Assembly: GCF_016638705.1 (NCBI RefSeq)
Contig: NZ_CP067341.1
Location: 437,501-501,500 of the forward strand
DNA length: 64,000 nucleotides
Reading direction: 5' to 3'
Source of the DNA: Lysinibacillus agricola
Lineage (GTDB): Bacteria > Bacillota > Bacilli > Bacillales_A > Planococcaceae
Shown here: one piece after another, positions 56,341-64,000 of the stretch
Layout: the number at the start of each line of letters is the position of its first letter
Position numbering within the stretch: the first letter of the stretch is position 1
The notes under the pieces: model-generated
Told to the model about the DNA's origin: nothing
Databases searched by the model: none
What the model saw: only the letters and a program-made list of their open reading frames with translations
Position numbers and translations under genes: made by a program

Positions 56341-57034
56341 CGATTTTTCAATACTAATTTGGATATTGCTAACCGTGAAACTGTAAAGAAATGTTTAGCT
56401 ACAAATGATCTTTTTATTATTCAAGGTCCTCCTGATACGGGTTAATCTACCGTAATAACAGAATTAATTAAACAAATTTATTCGAAGGAACCTAAAAGTA
56501 AAATTCTATTTACATCTCCTTCACATGTAGCTGTAGACCATCTGCTTTCAAATTTATCAGATGATTTATTTAATAGAATTATTGTAAGAATTGGAGATAG
56601 TGAAAAAATTTCTACTTCATCAGAGTAATTAAAACTAAATAAACAGATTAATAGATGGGCTGGGGAAGTTAAACAAAAGGTAAATAATAATGTTCAGGAA
56701 ATAATTAAAGAAAAGTTAAATATAAATGATGCAGAAGAGACATTTATTGATGATATCTTGATTAATAGTAACGAGAAATCCGAAGTAGATGAGAGAATTT
56801 TAAATCCCAAATTTATTGATACTGTAAAGTTAATGAGTAAGTGGAAAAATAGAATAGAGTTGTTAGATGGATTTAATGATATTTTTGCAAGAGGGGCGTC
56901 TTTAATTGCATTCAACGTGTGTAGGAATAGCTTCAAATCACAATTTGAAAAATTTAACATATTATTGGGTTATAGTAGATGAAGCAGCACGTGCCACAGC
57001 TCCAGAATTAATATTACCATTGAAAACAATAAGA
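56341..57034 (+). pseudogene. Dead superfamily 1 (UPF1/AAA_11-like) helicase fragment
   Basis: One frame reads NRETVKKCLATNDLFIIQGP, PDTG, stop, STVITELIKQI. The Walker A Lys is a TAA codon, and the preceding Gly of GPPGTGK is Asp. It goes on with FTSPSHVAVDHLLSNL (motif Ia), a second stop near 56628, a linker, and ASLIAFNV (motif of the helicase core). After a frameshift near 56975 comes YIVDEAARATAPELILPL, the Walker B region. The gene then ends abruptly at about 57034 against an opposite-strand fragment. UPF1-like bacterial helicases often sit in defence loci. It is clearly non-functional. Confidence 0.8.
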
Positions 57035-57280
57035 TTTTAATAAAGCTCCATTCTCCATATAAATAATCCATTTCCATAGCTAAAAATTCTTCTATTTTTG
57101 GGTCTACTGTTGACGGTTTCGAAAACCAAAACATGCTTGTAAATAATGCGATTAAAGTAATAATAAACCTATAATGCTTCTTTTATATGCAAGTAATAAA
57201 AATAATGGGCGAATATACCAACTTAAAACATTATGATGCCTTTCAAAGGCCCAAGTAAAGAATTCATTGAGAACGTCCAT
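57035..57280 (-). pseudogene. Truncated, frameshifted small membrane protein
   Basis: On the minus strand AAAGGAG lies before ATG 57280. The frame MDVLNEFFTWAFERHHNVLS, WYIRPLFLLLAYKRSIIGLL ends at a stop after about 42 residues. A shifted frame continues ITLIALFTSMFWFSKPSTVD, PKIEEFLAMEMDYLYGEWSF until it meets the helicase fragment. The continuity of sense argues for one broken gene with a real 5' end. It looks like a conserved Bacillaceae membrane protein, which I cannot name. Confidence 0.6.
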
Positions 57281-57471
57281 GAATATTTTTTCTCCTTTAG
57301 AGTGACTTCACTTTCACATCATTATATTCAATTAATGATTAATTAGGAACGTTTACTACTTAAAAGTGCCATATCAGAAGTTTTAATTTTTATTTGTAAA
57401 ATGGTAACTAAACAACATCACTTAGAATAGTTTGTAACCAGTTTTTGTAATTTTTCCATGATTTATAAATA

Positions 57472-59005
57472 ACTCAAACTTCGCAGACTGAAATCGACAA
57501 ATAAGCCTTGATATAATTAGGAAGGCTGGCGATCCATTGCTGAAGTTGACTTTTGATTAGTTTTTGGATTTTTGTATTTGTCTTTTTTAGGGTATCTTCA
57601 AGAAGCTCGATTAATTGCTGTAAAGCGACAGCCCAATCGAGTTCATTTACTTCATCGCAAAGTTCATAGAAAATGCCACCTAATGTTCGCTGGTCGGTAT
57701 GGCAGCGATTTTGCCAGGACAAAACGATATATCTTGAAAAGACAATGGTTGTGTGACTGATGAGTAAATCATAAGACATCCCTTGAAATTCTTTTTGAAG
57801 TCTCAATAATGATTTGGTTGTCTTAAAGAAGACTTCGATGTCCCAACGCATTCCATAAATACGAATGATTTCTTGTTCAGAAAGCGTACAGTCCGTGCTA
57901 AGAATGGCAAAGCCACTCACTCTTTTTATTTCTGTTTTGGACAAATACAACCTTTACCTGAACGCCATTTGCCATCGTTGTATGAATCGATCGCAAAATT
58001 CCTTTCTTGTCTGGGACAGGTGTGGCAATCTTATACAATTCTTTTAAAGAGAGTCGTTGGTTGTTCATCAAATAACGTTGGTTCGTATTTTTCACCATAC
58101 CAATGACATCCAGACCTAGTTCAACGATGGATTGAATGAGCGGTTGTTGTGTAAACCACGTATCCATTAACACATAATCAGCGGATACACCTGCTTGTAA
58201 GGCTCTTTCAAGCATACTTGGAATGATTGTAGGCGCGGATTCTAACGATTCTACACGACGTTTATAGCCCGAGGTACGTTTGTCGATGTTGTTCGAAATC
58301 CCATTGATTTGTGCATTTTTTGAACTCAGTAACGTAAAATCCAGCGGCATAAATGTAAAGCCGTCTGACCAACCCAAAGTAAGCATACGAAAGCCTTTAT
58401 AGAAGCGCTTCGTTAAAGAGGAATGATCCATACAACGTGCGAGAAGCTCAACCTTTTTACTACGATTCCGATCAAACATTGAATCGTCAATAATCAGTGT
58501 TTTTGGGCGCTTTTCATCTGTTAGTGCATCGACTTTTTGAACGGCGTGTGCGCTTAAAAAGGTTAAAAAACGACGCCAAGCAAATTTAGAATGATTCATA
58601 AAACGATAAACGGCATCTTTGGCTGGATAACAATCTCCCTTTTTGGATGATAAAAGGGTACACCAACTCTTTTGATGAAAAATTAAACAGAATACGAGGT
58701 GAAACAAATAAGAAGTTGTAAACCCAAACTTCTTCGTAATGCCAGCTTTCCGTAAATGTTTAAAAATTTCTAATTCATTAAAAATAGATTTTAATTCTTT
58801 AGACAGTTGATTGTTTGGTCCATTATGCTCTATCATAATGAAAGCACCTCTTTCGTTTGGTAGTGTATTCTAGTCAAATTCACTATACCAAAGAATGAGG
58901 TGTTTTTTGTATTTATAAAACATTTTGTCAAGAATCCTATTGAAATTGTAAAGAACCAAACAAGCTCAATGATTAAGCCGATTTATATTGGTGCGAAGTT
59001 TGAGT
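57472..59005 (-). mobile_element. IS4-family-like insertion sequence with 14-bp inverted repeats
   Basis: Perfect terminal repeats ACTCAAACTTCGCA (57472-57485) and TGCGAAGTTTGAGT (58992-59005) bound 1534 bp. AAATA directly flanks both ends (57467-57471 and 59006-59010), a candidate 5-bp target duplication. The transposase stop codon lies inside the left repeat. About 155 nt of non-coding leader separate the transposase start from the right repeat. The insertion site is just upstream of the TPP riboswitch. Confidence 0.85.
57474..58836 (-). pseudogene. IS4-type DDE transposase, split by one frameshift
   Basis: A 312-residue N-terminal frame (58836 to 57898) and a 158-residue C-terminal frame (57950 to 57474) give about 455 residues. 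The DDE residues are visible: Asp in LIIDDSMFDRN, Asp in VLMDTWFTQQ, and Glu in YGMRWDIEVFFKTTK, which is the IS4 Y-R-E-K type signature. The frame breaks at TGGCTTTGCC near 57907; one T fewer gives EWLAILSTD, the expected protein. There is no slippery heptamer that I recognise. The start has AGAGGTGCTTTC upstream of ATG 58836. It is probably inactive unless the extra T is an error. Confidence 0.85.
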
Positions 59006-59124
59006 AAATAATATTCCGCTAAATGTAAATAACCGGTTTCTTGGAAGTTTGAATGTTCCACATACTTCCATAATTTTAGTTTCTATGTTACGATACTTAT
59101 ACTCAGAAAATTTAAAAATGCGAA

Positions 59125-59218
59125 ATCACTAGGGGAATCCTTTTAAAGGACTGAGAGAAGAGTGTACTCTGATACCCTTATAACCTGATCAGGTTTGAGC
59201 CTGCGTAGGGAAGTGTTA
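59125..59218 (+). promoter_or_regulatory. TPP riboswitch (THI element)
   Basis: The conserved blocks are in order: CTAGGGGAATCC, ACTGAGAGAAG, GATACCCTTATAACCTGATC and GCCTGCGTAGGGAAGTG. They match the thiamine pyrophosphate aptamer consensus (GGGG, CTGAGA, ACCC, CCTGATC, GCGTAGGGA). An intrinsic terminator follows at 59244-59276, as in transcription-attenuating THI switches. The controlled genes are tenI-thiS-thiG-thiF, but a group II intron remnant separates switch and genes. Confidence 0.95.
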
Positions 59219-59243
59219 TGTTACTTTATATTTTATTTAAAGT

Positions 59244-59276
59244 ACCACTTTCCTCGCTTAGGAAAGTGGTTTTTTT
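59244..59276 (+). terminator. Riboswitch-controlled intrinsic terminator
   Basis: The stem ACCACTTTCC / GGAAAGTGGT is followed by seven T, 25 nt after the TPP aptamer. Confidence 0.92.
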
Positions 59277-59928
59277 GCGCGCCCGGCATGTTCAACAATT
59301 CGGTGGTGAAAGTCCATAAGAGAAGTCTGCAAATGTCATAGTAGTTCTCTAACGAGAGTGAAGGACCGAACAATCTTAAATCTTGAAAGAACAAGGAGGT
59401 GAAGACATCTCGTCGAAACAAAGAAAGCACTGAGGTAAAGACCGAAAGAGAGTTGCTTATAAAGGAATAATCTGGAGGTGTGAGTGTATATAAGAGCGTG
59501 TAGGGATGTAGACATTGAGATGAAAAAACAAGATGGTATCAATGTAATCGATAGAATCGTTACCAATCGCAACCGGTAAAGAGGGTGGCTATAAAAGAAA
59601 TACAAGCTTGGTTAAATCATCGTTTGCGTCAACTGATTTAGAAACGATGGAAGCAACCAAAAACAAGGTACACGAAACTACGTCAGTATGGAATCGACCA
59701 TGATGATGCGATGAAAACAGCAAATTCAAGGAAAGGATATTGGCGACTATCGAGAAGCGAGATCATACATCGGAGCTTTAACAAATGAAAAGCTCACAAA
59801 GTGGGGATTGAAAGACCTAAGCCAACTTTATGAGCTCCGATACTTAAGAGATTGAACCGCCATATACGGGACTGTAAGTATGGTGGTGTGAGTCGGCTAA
59901 TCAAATAATGATTAGCCTCCTACTCGAT
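59277..59928 (+). mobile_element. Group II intron remnant, internally deleted
   Basis: The 5' end GCGCGCCCGGCATG resembles the GTGCGCCCGGCATG start of many bacterial group II introns, with C at position 2. The 3' end has a domain V-like hairpin (59854-59890, GAACCGCC to GGTGGT) and domain VI-like GGCTAATCA / TGATTAGCC, then CCTCCTACTCGAT. Between them 59597-59856 encodes only the maturase X domain (WLNHRLRQLI, stop, KRWKQPKTRYTKLRQYGI, NSRKGYWRLS, then after a frameshift LTNEKLTKWGLKDLSQLYEL). The reverse-transcriptase part is gone. It cannot move alone and splicing is doubtful. Confidence 0.85.
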
Positions 59929-59960
59929 TTTTTTATGTGTTTTCAATAGGGGGAATGTGA

Positions 59961-60587
59961 TTGAAGCTGATAGCCGTGACGAATGATCGGTTCAAGGTGG
60001 ATCATTTAACTAAAATCATGATTGATACAGAACCGTTTGTAGATTATTTCATTATCAGAGAACGGACGAAAACAGTAAATGAATACATAGAGTTGATTAC
60101 GGCATTGACTGAAGCAAAAGTCAGTAAGGATAAATTAATTGTGAATGACAGGGTGGATGTGGCTGTTGCCTCGAATATTCAACGGGTGCAGCTTCCAGGC
60201 CACGGGCTTTCCATTTCGCAAGCGAAAGACAATTTTCCACAGTTACTCGCGGGAAAATCAGTACATTCCGCTATAGAGGCTGAACGCGCTTCGTATGCTG
60301 GAGCCAATTGGCTGCTATATGGACATGTATTTGAAACGAACTGCAAAAGGGGTGTAGAACCCCGCGGGCTTTCTGAACTTCAAGAAATCTCGAAAAAAGT
60401 GACAGTTGATTTGTATGCAATCGGAGGAATCAAAACTGAACATATCGACATGCTGCACGATATCGGAGTAAATGGAATAGCTGTCATGTCAACAATCTTT
60501 GAAAGTGATGATCCGGTATCGGCTACAAAGGAATATTACGAGGCTTGTCGACAAGCTATTGCTTATCAAAAGGTTGAGAGGAGTTAA
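59961..60587 (+). CDS. tenI: Thiazole tautomerase TenI
   Basis: The 208-residue TIM-barrel protein is of the ThiE/TenI family. VDYFIIRERTK, LIVNDRVDVAVASNIQRVQL, SVHSAIEAERASYAGANWLL, YGHVFETNCKRGVEPRGL and YAIGGIKTEHI follow B. subtilis TenI closely, whereas ThiE keeps Lys and Asp residues for pyrophosphate that are not evident here. TenI aromatises the ThiG product to the thiazole carboxylate phosphate. TTG 59961 has AGGGGGA about 7 nt upstream. It leads tenI-thiS-thiG-thiF under the TPP riboswitch. By eye, the operon is richer in GC than the preceding segment. Confidence 0.9.
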   Translation: MKLIAVTNDRFKVDHLTKIMIDTEPFVDYFIIRERTKTVNEYIELITALTEAKVSKDKLIVNDRVDVAVASNIQRVQLPGHGLSISQAKDNFPQLLAGKSVHSAIEAERASYAGANWLLYGHVFETNCKRGVEPRGLSELQEISKKVTVDLYAIGGIKTEHIDMLHDIGVNGIAVMSTIFESDDPVSATKEYYEACRQAIAYQKVERS

Positions 60588-60590
60588 ATT

Positions 60591-60794
60591 TTGATAAATA
60601 TTACATTAAACGGTAAAGTTTATAAGCTACCCAAAGATGCTTCAACCGTTCAGCAATTACTTGAGCATTTCGAGCTTTCCAAGCGGATCGTGATTGTTGA
60701 AGTAAATAAGGAGATTGTTCAAAAAGATCAATATGATCGCCCCATTCGCGAACGTGACCAAGTGGAGATGATCCATTTTGTAGGAGGAGGATGA
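60591..60794 (+). CDS. thiS: Sulfur carrier protein ThiS
   Basis: The 67-residue beta-grasp protein ends in the required Gly-Gly (FVGGG, the last residue an extra Gly). That tail is adenylated by ThiF and turned into thiocarboxylate to feed sulfur to ThiG. The opening [20 protein letters not shown] and [18 protein letters not shown] are typical. TTG 60591 lies 7 nt after GAGAGGAG and starts 3 nt after the tenI stop; it ends 2 nt before thiG. In B. subtilis thiO (glycine oxidase) sits before thiS; here it is absent from the operon. Confidence 0.93.
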   Translation: MINITLNGKVYKLPKDASTVQQLLEHFELSKRIVIVEVNKEIVQKDQYDRPIRERDQVEMIHFVGGG

Positions 60795-60796
60795 AC

Positions 60797-61564
60797 ATGT
60801 TAAAAATAGGAGATCAAACTTTTCAATCAAGACTTTTACTGGGGACAGGAAAGTATCCGTCTTTTGAAATACAAAAGGAAGCAGTCCATGTGTCCGATGC
60901 TGAAATTCTTACATTTGCCGTAAGAAGGATGAACGTATTTGAACCGTCGCAGCCAAACTTTCTTGAAATGCTAGATTTATCCAAATATACATTACTTCCA
61001 AATACGGCAGGAGCCAAAACTGCTGAAGATGCGGTACGGACGGCAAAATTAGCCAAAGCATCAGGGCTGTGTGACATGATAAAGGTCGAAATTATCGGTT
61101 GCGATCGGACACTTTTACCTGACCCAATTGAAACGTTGAGAGCGTCTGATATGCTGTTGGCAGAAGGGTTCACTGTGCTCACCTATACGTCGGACGATAT
61201 TGTCTTGGCACGAAGGTTGGAAGAGCTTGGTGTTCATGCGGTCATGCCGGGTGCATCACCGATCGGTTCCGGAAGAGGAATTTTAAATCCGCTTAATTTG
61301 AAATTTATTATTGAACAATCTTCAGTTCCTGTTATTGTCGATGCTGGCATTGGTTCACCAAAAGATGCAGCGTATGCTATGGAGCTTGGAGCTGATGCCG
61401 TTCTATTGAACACCGCCGTGTCTGGGGCGAATGATCCTATAAAAATGGCTAAAGCGATGAAGCTAGCCATTGAAGCCGGCCGCTTGGGTTTTGAAGCTGG
61501 CCGGATCGAGGAAAGAGATTATGCTGTGGCAAGCAGTCCTCTTGAAGGGGTGCTCCCGTCGTGA
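60797..61564 (+). CDS. thiG: Thiazole synthase ThiG
   Basis: The protein is 255 residues from ATG 60797 (AGGAGGAGG 6 nt upstream; ATG 60791 abuts the site). The barrel motifs [36 protein letters not shown] with Schiff-base Lys96, [23 protein letters not shown] and [14 protein letters not shown] are all present. It condenses deoxyxylulose 5-phosphate, dehydroglycine and ThiS-thiocarboxylate to thiazole phosphate. It overlaps thiF by 4 nt (GTGA). It needs dehydroglycine from ThiO or ThiH, neither of which is in this window. Confidence 0.95.
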   Translation: MLKIGDQTFQSRLLLGTGKYPSFEIQKEAVHVSDAEILTFAVRRMNVFEPSQPNFLEMLDLSKYTLLPNTAGAKTAEDAVRTAKLAKASGLCDMIKVEIIGCDRTLLPDPIETLRASDMLLAEGFTVLTYTSDDIVLARRLEELGVHAVMPGASPIGSGRGILNPLNLKFIIEQSSVPVIVDAGIGSPKDAAYAMELGADAVLLNTAVSGANDPIKMAKAMKLAIEAGRLGFEAGRIEERDYAVASSPLEGVLPS

Positions 61565-62574
61565 ACAGCCGCTATTCAAGGCAGGAATTATTTGAACCGA
61601 TTGGAGAAAAAGGCCAAAAGGAAATTGGCCAGGCTCACATTTTAATCATTGGGGCAGGGGCGCTTGGCTCGGCAAGTGCAGAGATGCTTGTACGCGCGGG
61701 TGTTGGGAAGCTTACGATTGTTGACAGGGATATTCTTGACTGGAGCAATTTGCAGCGGCAGCAGCTTTATATTGAAAAAGATGTAATAGACCAGCTCCCT
61801 AAGGCTGTTGCTGCCAAGAAGCGGCTAAGTGAAATTAACAGCACGGTTGATGTAGAAACAATTGTGGCTGATGTCACAGCAAAAAATGCCGAAGATCTTG
61901 TCAGCGGAAAAACGTTGATTGTAGATGCAACAGATAATATAGAAACGAGACTGTTAATGAATGATGCATCAAGGAAGCTGAGCATTCCATTTTTTATGGG
62001 AGCGGTTGTTGCCAGTTATGGATTGACTTATCCAATTGGATTAGGGGAGCGTCCTTGTCTTCATTGTTTGTTGGACACACTTCCGTCACAAACACTTACA
62101 TGCGATACAGCAGGAGTTATCAGTCCGATCATCCAGGTGGTTGCAGCTCATCAAGTAACGAATGTATTCAAATATCTTGTCGGTGAAGAAGTGGATTCCA
62201 ACTTGAAATCTTTTGATCTTTGGACTGGCGATCAGGCCGCGATAGATGTAACATCGCTTCGGCGTTCTGATTGTCTGAGCTGTTCGAAAGATGCAATATA
62301 TCCATTTTTATCTATGGAAAGTCAGACAAGAACGGCAGTCTTATGTGGTCGGGATACTGTCCAATTGACATGGTCTCAAGATCGGAAAGTGGAATTAAGG
62401 CAGATTGCCGAAGTCATTCATCCAATCGTAACCGGACTCATTTGTAATATGCACCTTTTGGCATGCAATTTTAGTGGCCACCGAATTGTTCTTTTCCGTG
62501 ACGGTCGCATGTTGATCCACGGCACCAAGGACGATGTCAAAGCTAAAACGATTGCGGCCAAGTTGATGGGTTAA
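61561..62574 (+). CDS. thiF: ThiS adenylyltransferase ThiF (MoeB/E1-like)
   Basis: The protein is 337 residues from GTG 61561, coupled to thiG by overlap. An N-terminal E1-type fold has the ATP loop [20 protein letters not shown], the arginine finger [14 protein letters not shown], Cys in [12 protein letters not shown], and zinc-binding pairs CLHC (about 160-163) and CLSC (about 239-242). It adenylates the ThiS C-terminus. An extra C-terminal part of about 90 residues (after 245) is moderately conserved in Bacillus ThiF. It is the last gene of the operon, with a weak hairpin after it near 62586-62612. Confidence 0.92.
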   Translation: MNSRYSRQELFEPIGEKGQKEIGQAHILIIGAGALGSASAEMLVRAGVGKLTIVDRDILDWSNLQRQQLYIEKDVIDQLPKAVAAKKRLSEINSTVDVETIVADVTAKNAEDLVSGKTLIVDATDNIETRLLMNDASRKLSIPFFMGAVVASYGLTYPIGLGERPCLHCLLDTLPSQTLTCDTAGVISPIIQVVAAHQVTNVFKYLVGEEVDSNLKSFDLWTGDQAAIDVTSLRRSDCLSCSKDAIYPFLSMESQTRTAVLCGRDTVQLTWSQDRKVELRQIAEVIHPIVTGLICNMHLLACNFSGHRIVLFRDGRMLIHGTKDDVKAKTIAAKLMG

Positions 62575-63247
62575 TATTTTATTAAAAACATCATTGCGGG
62601 ATGTATTTTTGTTATTCATCAATAAAAATTGCTTCTTGATTAATGAACTTTTTTTGCACAAGCTGGCAGCGGAATTGGACAAAACATTGGCGAATTAATT
62701 CTTTTACTTCCGATTGGATATGGAACGATTAATTGTGCAATAGGTTGGTTCATATCCTTGTACAAGCCACATCATCCGAATACTATTTTTTAAAGGCGCT
62801 GCAATTTTATGATCAGAAAATTCGGGGGTGATAAGCTAGACACCCCTTATTTCGTAAGGGTACTGAAAAACTTATGAATTGCTAATAATCATAGTAACTA
62901 ATTATGATTTTTTAAATTCTATTAAGTATTAAAAGTCGATTACCTCTAAATCTAAAGGTAAAATAGTTGATTCATTTTATAATTTGAACGTAAGAACCTT
63001 TCTTTCTGAGATTTGGTATGTGATGTACTTTATATTATTAGAGGTGGTTCTTATTAGTTTTCAGAGGAGGGTTTTGTCCCAGACTCTTCTTACGATTAGT
63101 CAACATTATTTAAAGAATAATTTATATTTTTATGAATGTGAAGTGGTGAAGGATATCCCTCACCACTTCACATTCAGATACGCCAAAAAGACCTGACGAT
63201 TTTTGTTTTTTTCGAAAGGTCATTATGATATAGTTCTATATAGGTGA
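62575..63247. other. Gene-free stretch with a possible membrane-protein remnant
   Basis: A weak hairpin (AACATC / GGATGT plus T-rich tail, 62586-62612) may end the thi operon. A frame near 62650-62793 reads FFAQAGSGIGQNIGELILLL, PIGYGTINCAIGWFISLYK, HHPNTIF and stop, like the C-terminal end of a transporter without its front. A frame at 62984-63196 spans a palindrome and has no ribosome site, so I do not accept it as a gene. Confidence 0.35.
63133..63176. repeat. 44-bp near-perfect palindrome
   Basis: Arms TGAATGTGAAGTGGTGA (63133-63149) and TCACCACTTCACATTCA (63160-63176) are perfect; the centre AGGATATCCC is almost self-complementary. There is no T-tract. It could be a terminator relic, a protein-binding site, or the end of a small mobile repeat. 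Confidence 0.8.
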
Positions 63248-64000
63248 TTACGATGAAATTATATCTTTACTGAAAAGAAAACAGTCCATCTTTGTTTTCA
63301 TACATTGATTTAAAGCATATTTAATTTCTAAAAGCTCTTTATTTGAAGGGTTATTATCAATTAAGATGATGGGAATATCTTTTAACAGTAATGGTAAAAC
63401 AGTATCTGTTATAATTAAATCTATATTTTTAAATATCATAGTAGATTCATGTAATTCCCAAACAGGTTTCATTTTCAGGTTTGCTTTCCCCTCGAAACGT
63501 ATATTCAAGTTATTCAAAGTAAAATCACTGATAATTTGAGAGCGGGATGTAACATATAAAACATTCGGTTGCAATTTTTTTTCTGCAGTAATGTATTGTA
63601 ACAATAATAAAGCAAAAAACATTGAGACTTTATTATTGCATTTAAAAGCCATTTTCTCCTCCCAATCCTTTCTGATTATTGCTATTTCTTTCGAAAATAT
63701 AGGATATCCATTAGTAATCTCTGTTAGTACAGTTTTTTTTGGAGAGTATTGAAGCTCTGGCAAAACACTTCTTACTTTTGCAATACAATAAAGACTAAAC
63801 GTTTTAATGACAAAGGTTTTATCATATAGAAAATCATAATCTAAATACTCTTTAAGAAAATGTAAAAATTCAAGAAACTCCTTACATTCGTTTTGAGGAA
63901 CATGTAAATACTTAAAATCTTTGTCTGCAGCAAATAGTTCTAGTGCCGTTACAACGTCAACTTTTGAATACTTTTCAAGAGCTAATTCAATGGAATTTAT
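63248..64000 (-). CDS. Mga/PRD-like transcriptional regulator, C-terminal 250 residues (gene begins beyond the window)
   Basis: The frame is open from the window edge (64000) to a stop at 63248-63250. No start is needed inside; the later TTG near 63763 is internal. The visible part has helical PRD-like sequence (KYLHVPQNECKEFLEFLHFL, VPQNE-type) and then an EIIB-like alpha/beta segment (LQPNVLYVTSRSQIISDFTL to DLIITDTVLPLLLKDIPIIL). AtxA/Mga virulence-type regulators end in the same way. The N-terminal DNA-binding domain would be outside. By eye it is AT-rich. Family assignment is moderate. Confidence 0.5.
   Translation of the reverse strand: MNSIELALEKYSKVDVVTALELFAADKDFKYLHVPQNECKEFLEFLHFLKEYLDYDFLYDKTFVIKTFSLYCIAKVRSVLPELQYSPKKTVLTEITNGYPIFSKEIAIIRKDWEEKMAFKCNNKVSMFFALLLLQYITAEKKLQPNVLYVTSRSQIISDFTLNNLNIRFEGKANLKMKPVWELHESTMIFKNIDLIITDTVLPLLLKDIPIILIDNNPSNKELLEIKYALNQCMKTKMDCFLFSKDIISS

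Noticed and set aside
57870..57950. Programmed -1 frameshifting in the IS transposase
   Set aside because: I see no slippery A6G-type heptamer in the overlap; restoring the frame needs removal of one T in CTTTG, so simple mutation or sequence error is more likely. Not excluded.
52719..59005. Intact prophage or integrative element
   Set aside because: There is only an integrase fragment; no structural, replication or lysis genes and no attachment-site repeats could be identified by eye.
62984..63196. 70-codon frame before the Mga-like gene
   Set aside because: It crosses the 44-bp palindrome and has no ribosome site; it is likely a chance frame.

Overview
The window is chromosomal DNA of a low-GC Bacillota, most like Lysinibacillus or a close Bacillaceae relative. 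This is inferred from Bacillus-type ribosome binding sites with frequent GTG/TTG starts, HemAT, TenI/ThiS/ThiG/ThiF, PdaC and YfiB/YfiC-like genes, an L-lysine 6-dehydrogenase close to the Geobacillus enzyme, SLH-anchored and WxL surface proteins, and many dispersed extragenic repeats. No tRNA, rRNA, CRISPR array or intact prophage was seen.

Layout. 1-7000: end of homoserine dehydrogenase, a small excisionase-like regulator, an EamA transporter, a 36/37-bp tandem array nested in a dispersed repeat, a two-component system with a hidden 51-residue membrane protein between its two genes, and a 1.65-kb short-period repeat array. 7-24 kb: acyl-CoA dehydrogenase, metallophosphoesterase, UppP, HemAT, D-2-hydroxyacid dehydrogenase, AIM24 family protein, a lysine-catabolic operon (aldehyde dehydrogenase, lysine dehydrogenase, glutaryl-CoA-dehydrogenase-like protein), a secreted beta-propeller protein, PdaC and a split ThrE exporter. 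24-33 kb: second short-period array, an EAL protein with degenerate GGDEF, a decayed EamA gene carrying a dispersed repeat, a heterodimeric ABC exporter and a double-GNAT protein. 33-44 kb: a WxL surface locus with two decayed sortase-substrate remnants, three WxL proteins (one with ACG where its start should be), a DUF916/DUF3324 protein, and an LRR/InlB-repeat/SLH protein. 44-52 kb: frameshifted helD, glycerophosphodiesterase, third short-period array, DUF2804, amidase_6, nitroreductase and M20 dipeptidase. 52-59 kb: an AT-rich acquired segment with an integrase fragment, a truncated PD-(D/E)XK-like protein, a DUF3221 protein, a glutamyl-endopeptidase-like protease, a dead SF1 helicase, a dead membrane protein and an IS4-type element with 14-bp terminal repeats. 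59-64 kb: TPP riboswitch with terminator, a deleted group II intron remnant, tenI-thiS-thiG-thiF, and the C-terminal part of an Mga/PRD-like regulator.

The most unusual signal is a family of three arrays (5344-6992, 24376-24957, 47703-48714). Each is built of an 11-nt core, GACGGA(T/A)(A/T)GAA, joined to an 8- or 10-nt variable part, giving units of 19 or 21 nt. All three lie between convergent genes, although they differ in variable-part repertoire and orientation. I know of no described function for them. A separate dispersed family (ends near CATAACGTAGGGTTGATTT, with internal CGCTTTCC boxes) has about seven copies here. One copy has expanded an internal segment into the 36/37-bp array.

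Several genes are broken (helD, the IS transposase, EamA-2, SF1 helicase, LPXTG-like remnants). The helD and transposase breaks are single extra T residues and could be sequencing errors; the others carry multiple lesions and look genuinely decayed.
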